Source: Legionella busanensis
GTDB lineage: Bacteria > Pseudomonadota > Gammaproteobacteria > Legionellales > Legionellaceae
Direction of reading: 5' to 3'
Length of the DNA stretch: 64,000 bases
Assembly: GCF_900461525.1 (NCBI RefSeq)
Contig: NZ_UGOD01000001.1
Coordinates: forward strand, 2,511,001-2,575,000
A program made the translations under genes and the position numbers. Numbering within the stretch: position 1 is the stretch's first letter; every line of letters begins with the position of its first letter. Under the pieces are notes generated by a model, which made no database searches, was not told the DNA's origin, and saw nothing but the letters and a program-made list of their open reading frames with translations. Below are positions 56,133 to 64,000 of this stretch, one piece after another.

Positions 56133-57338
56133 CTAATGATTAATCCAATGTCCAGCAATCATTGTTTCATGATCAAGTGGGTAGCCAAAATGATAACACA
56201 ATTCGGCTTTATCTTTGAGCGACCAGCGTATAATATCAGCAGCCAAACCTGGCTTAATAGCACCTGTCTCTTCTGTAATCCCAAGTGCTTTTGCCGCATT
56301 TATAGTAACCCCTGCTAAAACCTCTTCTACTGTTAAACCAAAATACTGACACGCCATATTCATCATTAAAAGCAAAGATGTAGTAGGAGATGAGCCGGGG
56401 TTACAATCAGTCGCGATGGCTATATCTATTTTCAGCTGACGCAATAAGGAAATAGGTGGTAATTCTTGAGCATGTAAAAAATAGAAAGCCCCTGGAAGCA
56501 GCACAGCAACGCTACCCATCTTTGCCATTGCTCTAGCGCCATCTTCATCTAAATACTCTAGATGATCGCAGGATAAAGCGCCTAAAGAAGCAGCTAGTTT
56601 ACTTGCACCTAAATTAGATAGTTGTTCAGCATGACACTTAATAGGAAGCTTTAAATCTTGCGCCACCAAAAATATTTGTTCTGCTTGTTTATAAGAAAAA
56701 GCAATGGTCTCACAAAATACATCGACTGCATCAGCTAGACCCAACGCGGCAATCGTGGGTAACATGTCTTGACAAAGATGATCAACATAATCTTGTGTTT
56801 TATTTGCAAACTCAGGTGGAACGGCATGTGCGCCTAAAAAGGTTGTTTTTACACGCATGCCACTTACCTTGCCTAGTTCACGCGCCACATTAAGCATCTT
56901 AATCTCATTTGCTATGTCTAAACCATAACCTGATTTAATCTCAACTGTGGTAACCCCTTCCGCACGCAAAGCCAATAAGCGAGGCAATGATTGTGCAATT
57001 AATTCATCTTGCGAAGCTGTACGAACTTGTCTAACTGTCGATAAAATACCGCCACCTGCCTTGGCAATATCACTATAAGTAGCGCCTGCAAGACGCTGTT
57101 TAAATTCATTAGCTCTATTACCTGCATAAACTAAGTGAGTATGACAATCAATTAACCCTGGTGTAATAAGCTTACCCTGACAGTCTTCTTTAATAGGCGC
57201 CGAAATAGGCGGTAATTTTTTTTCTTCATCACACCAAATAATCTTATTACCCTTAATACCAATAGCTTGTTGCTTATTTAAATGGCCATCGACTGTAAGC
57301 GTTGTCGCATTATGGAGAAGTCTATCGCATATAAGCAT
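56133..57338 (-). CDS. hutI: imidazolonepropionase
   Basis: Third enzyme of histidine degradation; hydrolyses imidazolone-propionate to N-formimino-L-glutamate. The 401-residue amidohydrolase has the metal site H66-T-H68 in [19 protein letters not shown], the substrate loop [25 protein letters not shown] and [11 protein letters not shown], all diagnostic for HutI. The ATG is 3 bp after the SDR stop with GGGAA upstream, so they are co-transcribed. hutH and hutU are not in the window. Confidence 0.95.
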   Translation of the reverse strand: MLICDRLLHNATTLTVDGHLNKQQAIGIKGNKIIWCDEEKKLPPISAPIKEDCQGKLITPGLIDCHTHLVYAGNRANEFKQRLAGATYSDIAKAGGGILSTVRQVRTASQDELIAQSLPRLLALRAEGVTTVEIKSGYGLDIANEIKMLNVARELGKVSGMRVKTTFLGAHAVPPEFANKTQDYVDHLCQDMLPTIAALGLADAVDVFCETIAFSYKQAEQIFLVAQDLKLPIKCHAEQLSNLGASKLAASLGALSCDHLEYLDEDGARAMAKMGSVAVLLPGAFYFLHAQELPPISLLRQLKIDIAIATDCNPGSSPTTSLLLMMNMACQYFGLTVEEVLAGVTINAAKALGITEETGAIKPGLAADIIRWSLKDKAELCYHFGYPLDHETMIAGHWINH

Positions 57339-57341
57339 AAG

Positions 57342-58100
57342 CTATTCCCAATGTGGCACACTATGAGGTTTTTTTAGCCAAAACTGATGATGATGAGTAG
57401 CATAGATATCCCATTCTTCGGCATCATAATCATTACGATTAACCTCTAATAATAACCAACTTAAGAAAAGTGCAACTGTTTCTGTTGAAACCAAACGATT
57501 CTGCTTTTTAAGTGTTTTAAAAAACTCAAGCTTCTCATTATCCATAAAAGAACTTTGTCGAATCAACGTTTGCATATCTGTATCAATAATCCCCGGCATA
57601 ACACTTGCAAAAGCAACCGATTTGCATTCTAACTGCCAACAGCGAGTTAACATAGCTAAAGCTGCTTTGGAAACACAGTAAGCTGTCCAACCTAACACAG
57701 GAAAATGAGCAGCCCCAGAACCGATATTAAGAACACGACCGCCATTAAGTTTATTGATTAGCAATTGAGTAAGAAATAAAGGCGCATGCAAATTCGTTGC
57801 TAGCGTTTGTTGCCAAGCTTGCTCTGTAATCTGAGTAATCGGTGCAATAGGCTCAATGACGCCAGCATTATGAATTAGACCTTTTATAGTTAGTTTATCA
57901 TTTAAGGCTGTTAAAATAGCTTGCTGCCCTTCTACAGTTGAAACATCAGCACAACAGATAGAAATTAAAGGAGAGTAAGAAGCTGCTTCTTTTAATACTA
58001 ACTCACGCCGGCCTACAATAAGTACTTCCTGCCCTTGCTCTGCTAATAAGTGCGCCAGCGCACGACCAATACCACTACCACCACCTGTGATAATAAACAC
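57342..58100 (-). CDS. short-chain dehydrogenase/reductase
   Basis: A 252-residue Rossmann-fold oxidoreductase. The cofactor motif is TGGGSGIGRALA (residues about 5-16), the NNAG-equivalent is HNAGVIEPI, and the catalytic tetrad fits S (NIGSGAAH), Y-x3-K in WTAYCVSKAAL. The VGRR after strand 2 suggests NADP. It starts with GTG at 58100, preceded by GAGGAAG. It heads the transcript leading to hutI and is divergent from hutG; SDRs of this type next to hut genes have been seen elsewhere but their step is unknown to me. Confidence 0.9.
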   Translation of the reverse strand: MFIITGGGSGIGRALAHLLAEQGQEVLIVGRRELVLKEAASYSPLISICCADVSTVEGQQAILTALNDKLTIKGLIHNAGVIEPIAPITQITEQAWQQTLATNLHAPLFLTQLLINKLNGGRVLNIGSGAAHFPVLGWTAYCVSKAALAMLTRCWQLECKSVAFASVMPGIIDTDMQTLIRQSSFMDNEKLEFFKTLKKQNRLVSTETVALFLSWLLLEVNRNDYDAEEWDIYATHHHQFWLKKPHSVPHWE

Positions 58101-58243
58101 GCTATCTTCCTCACACTCTAGATTTAACTAAAAGGGCTCTATTTTACCGAAATCATTTAACAAAGCTACACGTTATCCCCTAAAATACTTAATAGACAAA
58201 TTATCTAAAGCAACTTTAGCCATTTCTAAAAAGGAAGAATTAG

Positions 58244-59203
58244 ATGTTACTGGAAATTAATCACTATGAGCCCCCAATAGCAGCAGTTTGGCAAGGACGT
58301 AAAGATAGTTTGCCTAATGAACGTTTTTTCCAAGCAGTCAAACCCTTTGATATTCGCATCCATTCTCTTGCGGATATATGTAGCCAAATTGTTTTTCTAG
58401 GTTTTAGTAGTGATGAGGGAATAAAACGTAATGAAGGCCGCGTAGGCGCTAAAGCAGGACCAAACGTAATAAGAGAACAGATCGCAAAACTTCCTTGGCA
58501 CACTAAAAAACCACTTTATGACTTAGGCAATATTGTTTGTAATGATGGAAAATTAGAAGAAGCTCAAGATGAATTCGCAAAAGTAATCAGCCAATGTCAT
58601 CAACACCAATGTAAAACTATTGCTTTTGGTGGTGGCCATGAAATTGCTTGGGGACACTTTTTAGGATTAAGTGAAAAATACTATAAATTAGGCATTATTA
58701 ATTTTGACGCTCACTTTGATCTTCGTCCCGTTAATGCACAAAATCAAAGTACTTCTGGCACACCATTTTATCAAATTAGGCAACTATGTCACTCTAAGAA
58801 TTTACCTTTTAACTATTGTTGTTTGGGTATTCAACCTCATGCTAATACAGCAAGTTTATTTCAAATAGCGAGTGATTATCAGGTTTCATTTTTAACTGCA
58901 GAGCAAATGTTTGAGCAATCAATTAAACAGCAAACTCAATTTTTGCATCAATTTATTAGCAAACAGGATTTTATTTATCTAAGTATTTGCCTCGATGTTT
59001 TTGCTGAAGCGCATGCACCTGGCGTTAGTGCACCTCAAGCATTAGGTTTGTTGCCTTGGCAAGCACTGCCCCTGTTGAAATACATCATACAAACTGGCAA
59101 AGTAGTCAGTATGGATATTGCTGAGCTTTCACCCCAATTAGATGAGGGACAGAAAACGGCACATTTGGCAGCAATACTGATAGCAGAATTATTAGAGTCT
59201 TAA
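58244..59203 (+). CDS. hutG: formimidoylglutamase
   Basis: Last step of the formamide branch of histidine degradation, N-formimidoylglutamate to glutamate and formamide. The arginase-superfamily Mn ligands are H132 in FGGGHEIAWGH and D155/H157/D159 in INFDAHFDLRP. The C-terminal pair is in LSICLDVFAEAHAPGVSAP, where C249 stands at the first Asp position of arginases. The P-G-V-S-A-P sequence marks HutG. AAGGAAG leads the ATG. It is divergent from the SDR-hutI operon with 143 bp between, so one regulator may control both. Confidence 0.9.
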   Translation: MLLEINHYEPPIAAVWQGRKDSLPNERFFQAVKPFDIRIHSLADICSQIVFLGFSSDEGIKRNEGRVGAKAGPNVIREQIAKLPWHTKKPLYDLGNIVCNDGKLEEAQDEFAKVISQCHQHQCKTIAFGGGHEIAWGHFLGLSEKYYKLGIINFDAHFDLRPVNAQNQSTSGTPFYQIRQLCHSKNLPFNYCCLGIQPHANTASLFQIASDYQVSFLTAEQMFEQSIKQQTQFLHQFISKQDFIYLSICLDVFAEAHAPGVSAPQALGLLPWQALPLLKYIIQTGKVVSMDIAELSPQLDEGQKTAHLAAILIAELLES

Positions 59204-59411
59204 TTGCTGCAAGCCATAAGTAGCAATTTAGAATAAACTCTAATAAATTAAGTAAATGTTTAGGAAATATTAAAACCTGGTGAACAGTCAGATTTGTGTC
59301 AAATACAGCTGTTTAGCAAATATGGCTAAACGGTTACTAAATTAAAAGTATTTATTAAAAGTATAATGACGTTTATAGTAGTCTCAAAAATTCATGCAAG
59401 GAGCATCTCGA

Positions 59412-60401
59412 ATGAAAAAAACTATGTTGTTTAGCAGCCTCTTAACTGTCTTAAGTGGCTCTATTTATGCTGAAAAATCAGACTCCTTAGTCAATGCCAC
59501 TCTAGATAATTATACCAAGGCTGCATCAAGTTCTGTATCTCAGCAAATTCAACTGGCTAAGGCTGACACTTTCAAAGTAGCTGCCGCTACTACAGCACCT
59601 AGCTCAACGACGACAACCACTACCCAAGAAGTTGTTGTGCCAACAACCACACAACCTGCCACAGTCACAACCCAACCTGCAACTGTGACCACACAACCTG
59701 CTACAGTTACGACACAACCAGCCACTGTAACGACACAGCCAACCACTGTAACAACTCAACCAGCTACTGTAACTACACCTTCTACCACAACGACGGTAAT
59801 TACCAATCCTGCACCCACTACAACCACAACAGCGACGGTACCTGCATCATCAACAGGAACAACGTCCATGGCACAACCCATGAACTGTACTTATCATATC
59901 CCTCCTGAAACAACTCATATCGAACATGCCATTATTATGCAGTGGGCAAATAATGCTACAAGGCAATCCTTTGACTTTGATCACGTTAACATTGCACAAC
60001 AGTTAACAAATTTAAGACCTTGTTATACGGAGCAAGGTTGGCAAAGTTTTAATGAAGCGCTTAATAAGTCTGGTAATTTAAGTGCAATAAGAACACAGAA
60101 ACTAATGGTAGCAAGTACCGTTGATGGCAACATCGCTGTAACTGACCTTAAAGAAAATCAGTGGCGTGCCAGTGTGCCTTTACAAGTTATCTATCAAAAT
60201 GAAAAACAAAAATTAACGCAGCTGCTAACTGTGGATTTAATTATAGGACGTAAAGTCACAGGGGATCTTGGCATTATGCAAATGATTGCTTCGCCTAGAC
60301 AAGCTGTTACTACCACAGCACCTGCTGCAACAACAACGACAACAACAATTAAGAAACCCACCACGGTTATTATAAAACAGCCTGCAAGTGGGAATCCTTA
60401 A
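59412..60401 (+). CDS. DotI/IcmL-family exported protein with Thr-rich repeat linker
   Basis: A signal peptide (MKKTMLFSSLLTVLSGSIYA) is followed by a Thr/Pro/Gln-rich linker (about 55-150) with six T-T-Q-P-A-T-V units. A globular domain at about 158-295 follows: MNCTYHIPPETTHIEHA, QWANNATRQSFDFDHVN, YTEQGWQSFNEALNKSG and the W-R-A-S-V-P-L-Q-V-I-Y-Q segment. This order (W-A, F-D-F, G-W-x-x-F, W-x-V/x-P-L) fits the DotI/IcmL family. True IcmL is an inner-membrane T4BSS protein with one transmembrane anchor; this one appears secreted to the periplasm instead. AGGAG leads the ATG at 59412. Paralogues of IcmL are known in Legionella without assigned roles. Confidence 0.75.
   Translation: MKKTMLFSSLLTVLSGSIYAEKSDSLVNATLDNYTKAASSSVSQQIQLAKADTFKVAAATTAPSSTTTTTTQEVVVPTTTQPATVTTQPATVTTQPATVTTQPATVTTQPTTVTTQPATVTTPSTTTTVITNPAPTTTTTATVPASSTGTTSMAQPMNCTYHIPPETTHIEHAIIMQWANNATRQSFDFDHVNIAQQLTNLRPCYTEQGWQSFNEALNKSGNLSAIRTQKLMVASTVDGNIAVTDLKENQWRASVPLQVIYQNEKQKLTQLLTVDLIIGRKVTGDLGIMQMIASPRQAVTTTAPAATTTTTTIKKPTTVIIKQPASGNP
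59646..59771 (+). repeat. six 21-bp repeats encoding T-T-Q-P-A-T-V
   Basis: Six 21-bp units encode an almost invariant seven-residue unit (one Ala to Thr in unit 5). Third codon positions differ between units, so the array is old and kept by selection on the peptide. Confidence 0.85.
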
Positions 60402-60422
60402 TTGAAAATCTAAAAACCATAT

Positions 60423-60565
60423 TAGGCCTCTTTCCAAACTGCCAGTGATGAGACGAGGTCTATTAAAAAAAGCTGAAAAAGAACCTTGTTATGAAGTAAA
60501 TGAGCATTTTAAGGTCCTTTTTTTGGCCAAAATTGGCCATTAATGGCAGTTTGAATAGAGGTCTA
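60423..60565. mobile_element. 143-bp MITE-like element, TAGACCTCTT family
   Basis: The left end TAGGCCTCTTTCCAAACTGC and right end GCAGTTTGAATAGAGGTCTA are inverted repeats over about 21 bp. The interior holds AAAAAAAGCTGAAAAAG and GGCCAAAATTGGCC, the latter a perfect palindrome. No coding capacity. It lies between the IcmL-like gene and the FadL-type gene. Confidence 0.75.
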
Positions 60566-60627
60566 TTATATAAAAGCCTTACCATTTACCGCAGGAAAGC
60601 CTGCGATTATTTAATTTCAGGATGATT

Positions 60628-61803
60628 ATGCGTTATTCGATTCTATCTCTTTTATGTTTAACTAGTCTTAATGCAAATGCTAACGTATTACAATATTTTA
60701 CCGGCCTTAGTTATAGTAACCCTGCCGAGCTATTTAAAGTTAAAAAAAATGATCTTATTATTGGCGGTACAGTCATGTATGCTGATATTACATTCAAAGG
60801 GCGACAATTAAATTTAAATACTTTTGAAGAAGATCCTGGTACGAGTGATAGCAGACAAACCAGCTTATTACCCTATGGCCGTATTGCTACAAGGCTTAAC
60901 GATAAACTTGTTTTCGGAGTTGACGTTACAGAGCCGTTTCATTCTAATTTAAAATGGGGTGCTAATGCAGTTACGCGTTATGCATCCACAGAAACACTTA
61001 TGACTGATGTAGATGTAAGTCCACGCGCTTCCTATAGTTTAAGTAAAAGCATTTATCTTGGCGGTGGATTAAATTTCAATTTTTTAAAAAATAATGAAGC
61101 AAATTGGGCATTGCCATCTGGTCGAACAACTTATGATACATTAATTAATCGTACGTCTAGTTTTGGTTTAGGCGCTGACATTGGCCTGTATTATATGTTT
61201 AATCAAACTAATTTTTTTGGCGCTGCTTATTATTCATCAATTAAACAAAAAGCAAAGGGTGAAAGTTTATTTGGTAATTTTATTAACACTAATCATAAAT
61301 TTTACTTTCGCATGCCGGCAACCACTATTTTGTCCTACACGCACTTATTTTCTAAAGAGTGGCTAATTAATTTACAAGCTTTTCGTAGTGAATGGAATGC
61401 TAATCAATATGCGCGTGTACGCAATACAGCGGCGCAGCCTCCTTCACCAAAGGATTTTACATTTTCTATGAAGTACGATGAATCCTGGGCTTTCGTAGGT
61501 TTTCTCCGTCATCAAATTAGTGAAAAAACAGGCTTTGGCGTGATAGGTGTTTATGATGATGGCCCCGAACAAGAAGAATTCCGGCCTCTTAACTTTCCAT
61601 CCGATAAACAATATTTATTTGGTCTTGTCATAGACTATAAGGCAACATCTACAACCACACTCCAGCTTTTATATGGCCATGTTATTTCTAATACCCTTAT
61701 TGCCAATAAATTTAACAATGAAGGACGAATTTTACCTTTCACTACAGGCAGAGTCCAAATTAATGCGGATGTGGTTGATTTAAGGTTATCGGTGCAAGTT
61801 TAA
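60628..61803 (+). CDS. FadL/OmpP1-type outer-membrane protein
   Basis: Outer-membrane beta-barrel for hydrophobic substrates such as fatty acids. A signal peptide (MRYSILSLLCLTSLNANA) is followed by the short N-terminal plug with GLSYSNPAELFKV, the N-P-A motif of FadL. Alternating amphipathic strands continue to the end (VVDLRLSVQV). At 391 residues it is slightly short for FadL (about 420). AGG six bases upstream selects the ATG at 60628. It belongs to the OmpP1/FadL family by motif; the substrate is unproved. Terminated at 61831-61867 against the convergent L,D-transpeptidase. Confidence 0.8.
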   Translation: MRYSILSLLCLTSLNANANVLQYFTGLSYSNPAELFKVKKNDLIIGGTVMYADITFKGRQLNLNTFEEDPGTSDSRQTSLLPYGRIATRLNDKLVFGVDVTEPFHSNLKWGANAVTRYASTETLMTDVDVSPRASYSLSKSIYLGGGLNFNFLKNNEANWALPSGRTTYDTLINRTSSFGLGADIGLYYMFNQTNFFGAAYYSSIKQKAKGESLFGNFINTNHKFYFRMPATTILSYTHLFSKEWLINLQAFRSEWNANQYARVRNTAAQPPSPKDFTFSMKYDESWAFVGFLRHQISEKTGFGVIGVYDDGPEQEEFRPLNFPSDKQYLFGLVIDYKATSTTTLQLLYGHVISNTLIANKFNNEGRILPFTTGRVQINADVVDLRLSVQV

Positions 61804-61830
61804 AACTTTGCCTATTTAATTCCTTGATTT

Positions 61831-61880
61831 ATATCCCGTATAAATACTTTTACATTTTATGGGATATTAAATTATTTTTT
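61831..61880. terminator. bidirectional terminator-like hairpin
   Basis: ATATCCC (61831-61837) pairs with GGGATAT (61861-61867), and the inner ATAAA/TTTAT may extend the stem. On the plus strand TAAATTATTTTTTTT follows. It lies between the convergent FadL-type and L,D-transpeptidase genes, overlapping the latter's end. Confidence 0.55.
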
Positions 61881-62450
61881 TTCTTCAGCGTATGGTAAAA
61901 CAGTTACCTGAGTGCCCAGTGTCATAAACTCTTCATTTAACCATTTTGCAGCGCTAGGTAAGACACGAACACATCCATGACTGGAATTTGCATAAGGTAC
62001 TTCGTAAGCGGCATGAATAGTATAGCCTTGGTGAAAATACATACAATATGGCATTTTAGCGCCACCTGTAGTTTCCACAGGATATTCCCCAGACAGGCAA
62101 TCAGCTCCTCGTTTATTGTAAACCCGAAAAGTACCAGTCACCGTACGACAAGACTGACCTACATCATCACAAAAATCTTTGCCACCCGAAGCACTACCTG
62201 TCATGACTCGATGACCTTCAGCATCATACGCTGCCCACGAATAAGCTTGGGGATCAAAAATAAATTGTTTCCTTCCAATAGCAGGTATTTGTAAAGGAAA
62301 ATGCTCACGCCCTCGCTTATCACGTAAATAATGTGTTGTCTTATGTACATAACCATTATCATCCGTAACTAAGGTTGATTCATCATAATACTCACCGCAA
62401 CTTGACAGTCCAGCACAGGCAGCTAAGCCCACCCAAAACAACTTATTCAT
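61872..62450 (-). CDS. L,D-transpeptidase lipoprotein (YkuD domain)
   Basis: 192 residues with a lipobox-like N-terminus (MNKLFWVGLAACAGLSSC; L-S-S-C18), so probably lipid-anchored. The YkuD signature is H146 in YTIHAAYEVPYANSS and C160 in SSHGCVRV, 14 apart, with downstream Arg, complete for catalysis. Three further cysteines (C94, C101, C118) could form a disulfide. GGAGAT leads the ATG. Compared with the enzyme at 5013-5711, this is the conventional S-H-G-C-V-R class and probably a separate activity. Function: peptidoglycan cross-links or lipoprotein attachment. Confidence 0.85.
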   Translation of the reverse strand: MNKLFWVGLAACAGLSSCGEYYDESTLVTDDNGYVHKTTHYLRDKRGREHFPLQIPAIGRKQFIFDPQAYSWAAYDAEGHRVMTGSASGGKDFCDDVGQSCRTVTGTFRVYNKRGADCLSGEYPVETTGGAKMPYCMYFHQGYTIHAAYEVPYANSSHGCVRVLPSAAKWLNEEFMTLGTQVTVLPYAEEKK

Positions 62451-62631
62451 GATAATCTCCGCTACAGGATAAATTATTAAGACAACTTATTAATGTGAGT
62501 TCGCCATAAAAGCTTAGTAAGCTAGTTTAAAGTAAGAAATATAATATATCTTTCTATAGCGAACCGACATTAATTAAGTTAAAAGACTAAACATTGTCCT
62601 ACAAACGATTCCTAATGATGGTTAAGATTAA

Positions 62632-64000
62632 TTAAGCACTTAATCGACGATATTTAATTCTTGCTGGCCGATTGGCATCATCACCTAATCGTCTTTTCCT
62701 ATCTACTTCATAATCACTATAATTACCTTCAATAAAGGTTACTTGTGAGTCCCCTTCAAAAGCCATAAGGTGAGTACAAATTCGATCTAGGAACCACCTG
62801 TCGTGAGAAACAACAATAACACAGCCAGGGAAATTTAATATAGCTTCTTCTAAAGAACGTAGCGTTTCAACATCTAAGTCATTACTTGGTTCGTCAAGTA
62901 ATATGACATTAGCACCGCGCCTTAGTAATTTCGCTAAATGCACACGGTTACGCTCCCCTCCTGATAACTGTGACATTTTCTTTTGTTGATCAGCCCCTTT
63001 AAAATTAAAACGACTTACATAAGCTCGAGATGGCATTTGAAATGAGCCTACCTGAATAATATCTTGGCCATCTGATATTTCTTGCCAAACAGTTTTATTG
63101 TCATCTAAATGATCACGTGTTTGGTTAACATAAGCTAAATCAACTGTATCCCCAAGACGAATTTCTCCACTATCAGGCTTTTCCTGACCCGTTAACATTT
63201 TAAGGAAAGTTGATTTACCAGCACCATTTGGACCAATAATCCCCAATACGCCACCTTTAGGTAATTGAAAACTTAAATCTTCAATAAGTAAACGATCACT
63301 AAATGCCTTACGAAGGTGATTAGCTTCAATCACTAAATCACCTAAGCGCTCACCTGGCGGAATATAAAGTTCATTGGTTTCATTTCGTTTTTGAAACTCT
63401 TTTGAGTTCATTTCTTCAAATCGAGCAAGTCGCGCTTTATTTTTAGCATGACGACCTTTAGGTGATGTACGAACCCACTCTAATTCAGCTTTTATTGCAC
63501 GTTGATGAGCGGCCTGTTGTTTTTCTTCCATAGCAAGTCGTGCTTCTTTTTGCTCAAGCCAAGAAGTATAATTACCTTTATAAGGAATTCCTTCGCCTCT
63601 ATCTAATTCAAGAATCCATTCTGCAGCATTATCAAGAAAATATCGGTCATGCGTTACAGCAACCACGGTCCCGGGAAATTCTTCCAGATAGCGCTCAAGC
63701 CAAGCAACACTTTCAGCATCAAGATGGTTGGTAGGCTCATCAAGTAATAACATATCTGGATTAGATAAAAGTAAACGACAAAGCGCTACTCGGCGTAATT
63801 CTCCGCCCGATAAATGACTTATTTTAGCATCCCACTCAGGTAAGCGCAGAGCATCAGCAGCAATATTAAGTCTGCGTTCTAAATCCCAACCACCACAAGC
63901 TTCAATATCAGTTTGTAATTGTCCTTGCTTTTCAAGTAATGCAGTCATTTCTTCATCACTCATTGGCTCAGCAAAGCGCATACTAATTTCGTCAAACTCT
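62632..64000 (-). CDS. ettA: energy-dependent translational throttle protein EttA (partial)
   Basis: ABC-F protein that binds the ribosomal E site and gates early elongation by energy charge. The visible 455 codons include the end of the first nucleotide-binding domain (LSGGELRRVAL, LLLDEPTNHLDAESV), the arm/linker (ELEWVRTSPKGRHAKNKARL region) and the complete second domain (GIIGPNGAGKSTFLKML, LSGGERNRVHLAKLL, VILLDEPSNDLD). The C-terminal IKYRRLSA matches EttA. The open frame continues past base 64000, so about 100 N-terminal residues with the first Walker A are missing. Cytoplasmic. Confidence 0.93.
   Translation of the reverse strand, partial: EFDEISMRFAEPMSDEEMTALLEKQGQLQTDIEACGGWDLERRLNIAADALRLPEWDAKISHLSGGELRRVALCRLLLSNPDMLLLDEPTNHLDAESVAWLERYLEEFPGTVVAVTHDRYFLDNAAEWILELDRGEGIPYKGNYTSWLEQKEARLAMEEKQQAAHQRAIKAELEWVRTSPKGRHAKNKARLARFEEMNSKEFQKRNETNELYIPPGERLGDLVIEANHLRKAFSDRLLIEDLSFQLPKGGVLGIIGPNGAGKSTFLKMLTGQEKPDSGEIRLGDTVDLAYVNQTRDHLDDNKTVWQEISDGQDIIQVGSFQMPSRAYVSRFNFKGADQQKKMSQLSGGERNRVHLAKLLRRGANVILLDEPSNDLDVETLRSLEEAILNFPGCVIVVSHDRWFLDRICTHLMAFEGDSQVTFIEGNYSDYEVDRKRRLGDDANRPARIKYRRLSA

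Noticed and set aside
59549-59746. Val/Cys-rich minus-strand frame opposite the Thr repeats
   Set aside because: It is the reverse reading of the T-T-Q-P-A-T-V array; no start signal.

Overview
The window is AT-rich DNA (mid-30s % GC by eye) from a gammaproteobacterium that most resembles a Legionella or close relative. Three things point there. The housekeeping genes are gammaproteobacterial: groESL, rimO, glnE, glyA-nrdR-nusB-thiL-pgpA, valS and ettA. There is a DotI/IcmL-family protein and a Kdo hydroxylase. Scattered between them are secreted-effector-like genes (ankyrin repeats, leucine-rich repeats, papain-fold protease, coiled coils, a C-terminal CaaX box), some preceded by tandem cTTAAT half-sites 11 bp apart, the arrangement described for the Legionella regulator PmrA. 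No tRNA, rRNA, CRISPR array, plasmid or prophage module was seen.

Layout. 1-13.1 kb is an accessory stretch: NTF2-like fragment, methyltransferase, lldD, a C39-like protease, a CaaX-box protein, a dead NTF2-like gene, an L,D-transpeptidase, a glutamine-amidotransferase with a repeat tail, a leucine-rich-repeat protein, Dps, kdoO and a 740-residue coiled-coil protein. 13.2-17.2 kb is groES-groEL (with a heat-shock promoter visible upstream) and divergent dsbD. 17.2-26 kb holds a FecR/DUF6600-type exported protein, rimO, a frameshifted unknown gene and glnE. 26-33.3 kb has an orphan amino-acid-binding protein, a small unknown, an AI-2E-type membrane protein, the collinear glyA-nrdR-nusB-thiL-pgpA cluster and two small exported proteins. 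33.8-41.2 kb is an RND efflux pair and valS. 41.4-49.2 kb is mostly surface and effector-like genes, including a YadA-type trimeric autotransporter with seven 168-bp repeats. 49.5-53.2 kb holds an exported unknown, a LysR/SnoaL-like divergent pair and an ankyrin protein. 53.4-59.2 kb is a histidine-degradation block (hutI, SDR, OPT transporter, with hutG divergent). 59.4-64 kb has the IcmL-like protein, a FadL-type porin, an L,D-transpeptidase lipoprotein and the ettA fragment.

How it fits together. The core genes serve proteostasis (GroESL), disulfide reduction (DsbD), one-carbon and nucleotide control (GlyA, NrdR), nitrogen control (GlnE) and translation (RimO, ValS, EttA). Envelope remodelling recurs: two L,D-transpeptidases, KdoO, an adhesin, a FadL-type porin and an efflux pump. 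The effector-like genes are monocistronic, three carry candidate PmrA boxes, and several have weak ribosome-binding sites. Intergenic gaps hold a family of small palindromic elements ending in TAGACCTCTT and three other inverted-repeat types, which look like non-autonomous mobile elements. I did not find a clearly novel multigene system. The best leads are the PmrA-box effector candidates, the CaaX protein, the frameshifted gene and the mobile palindromes.
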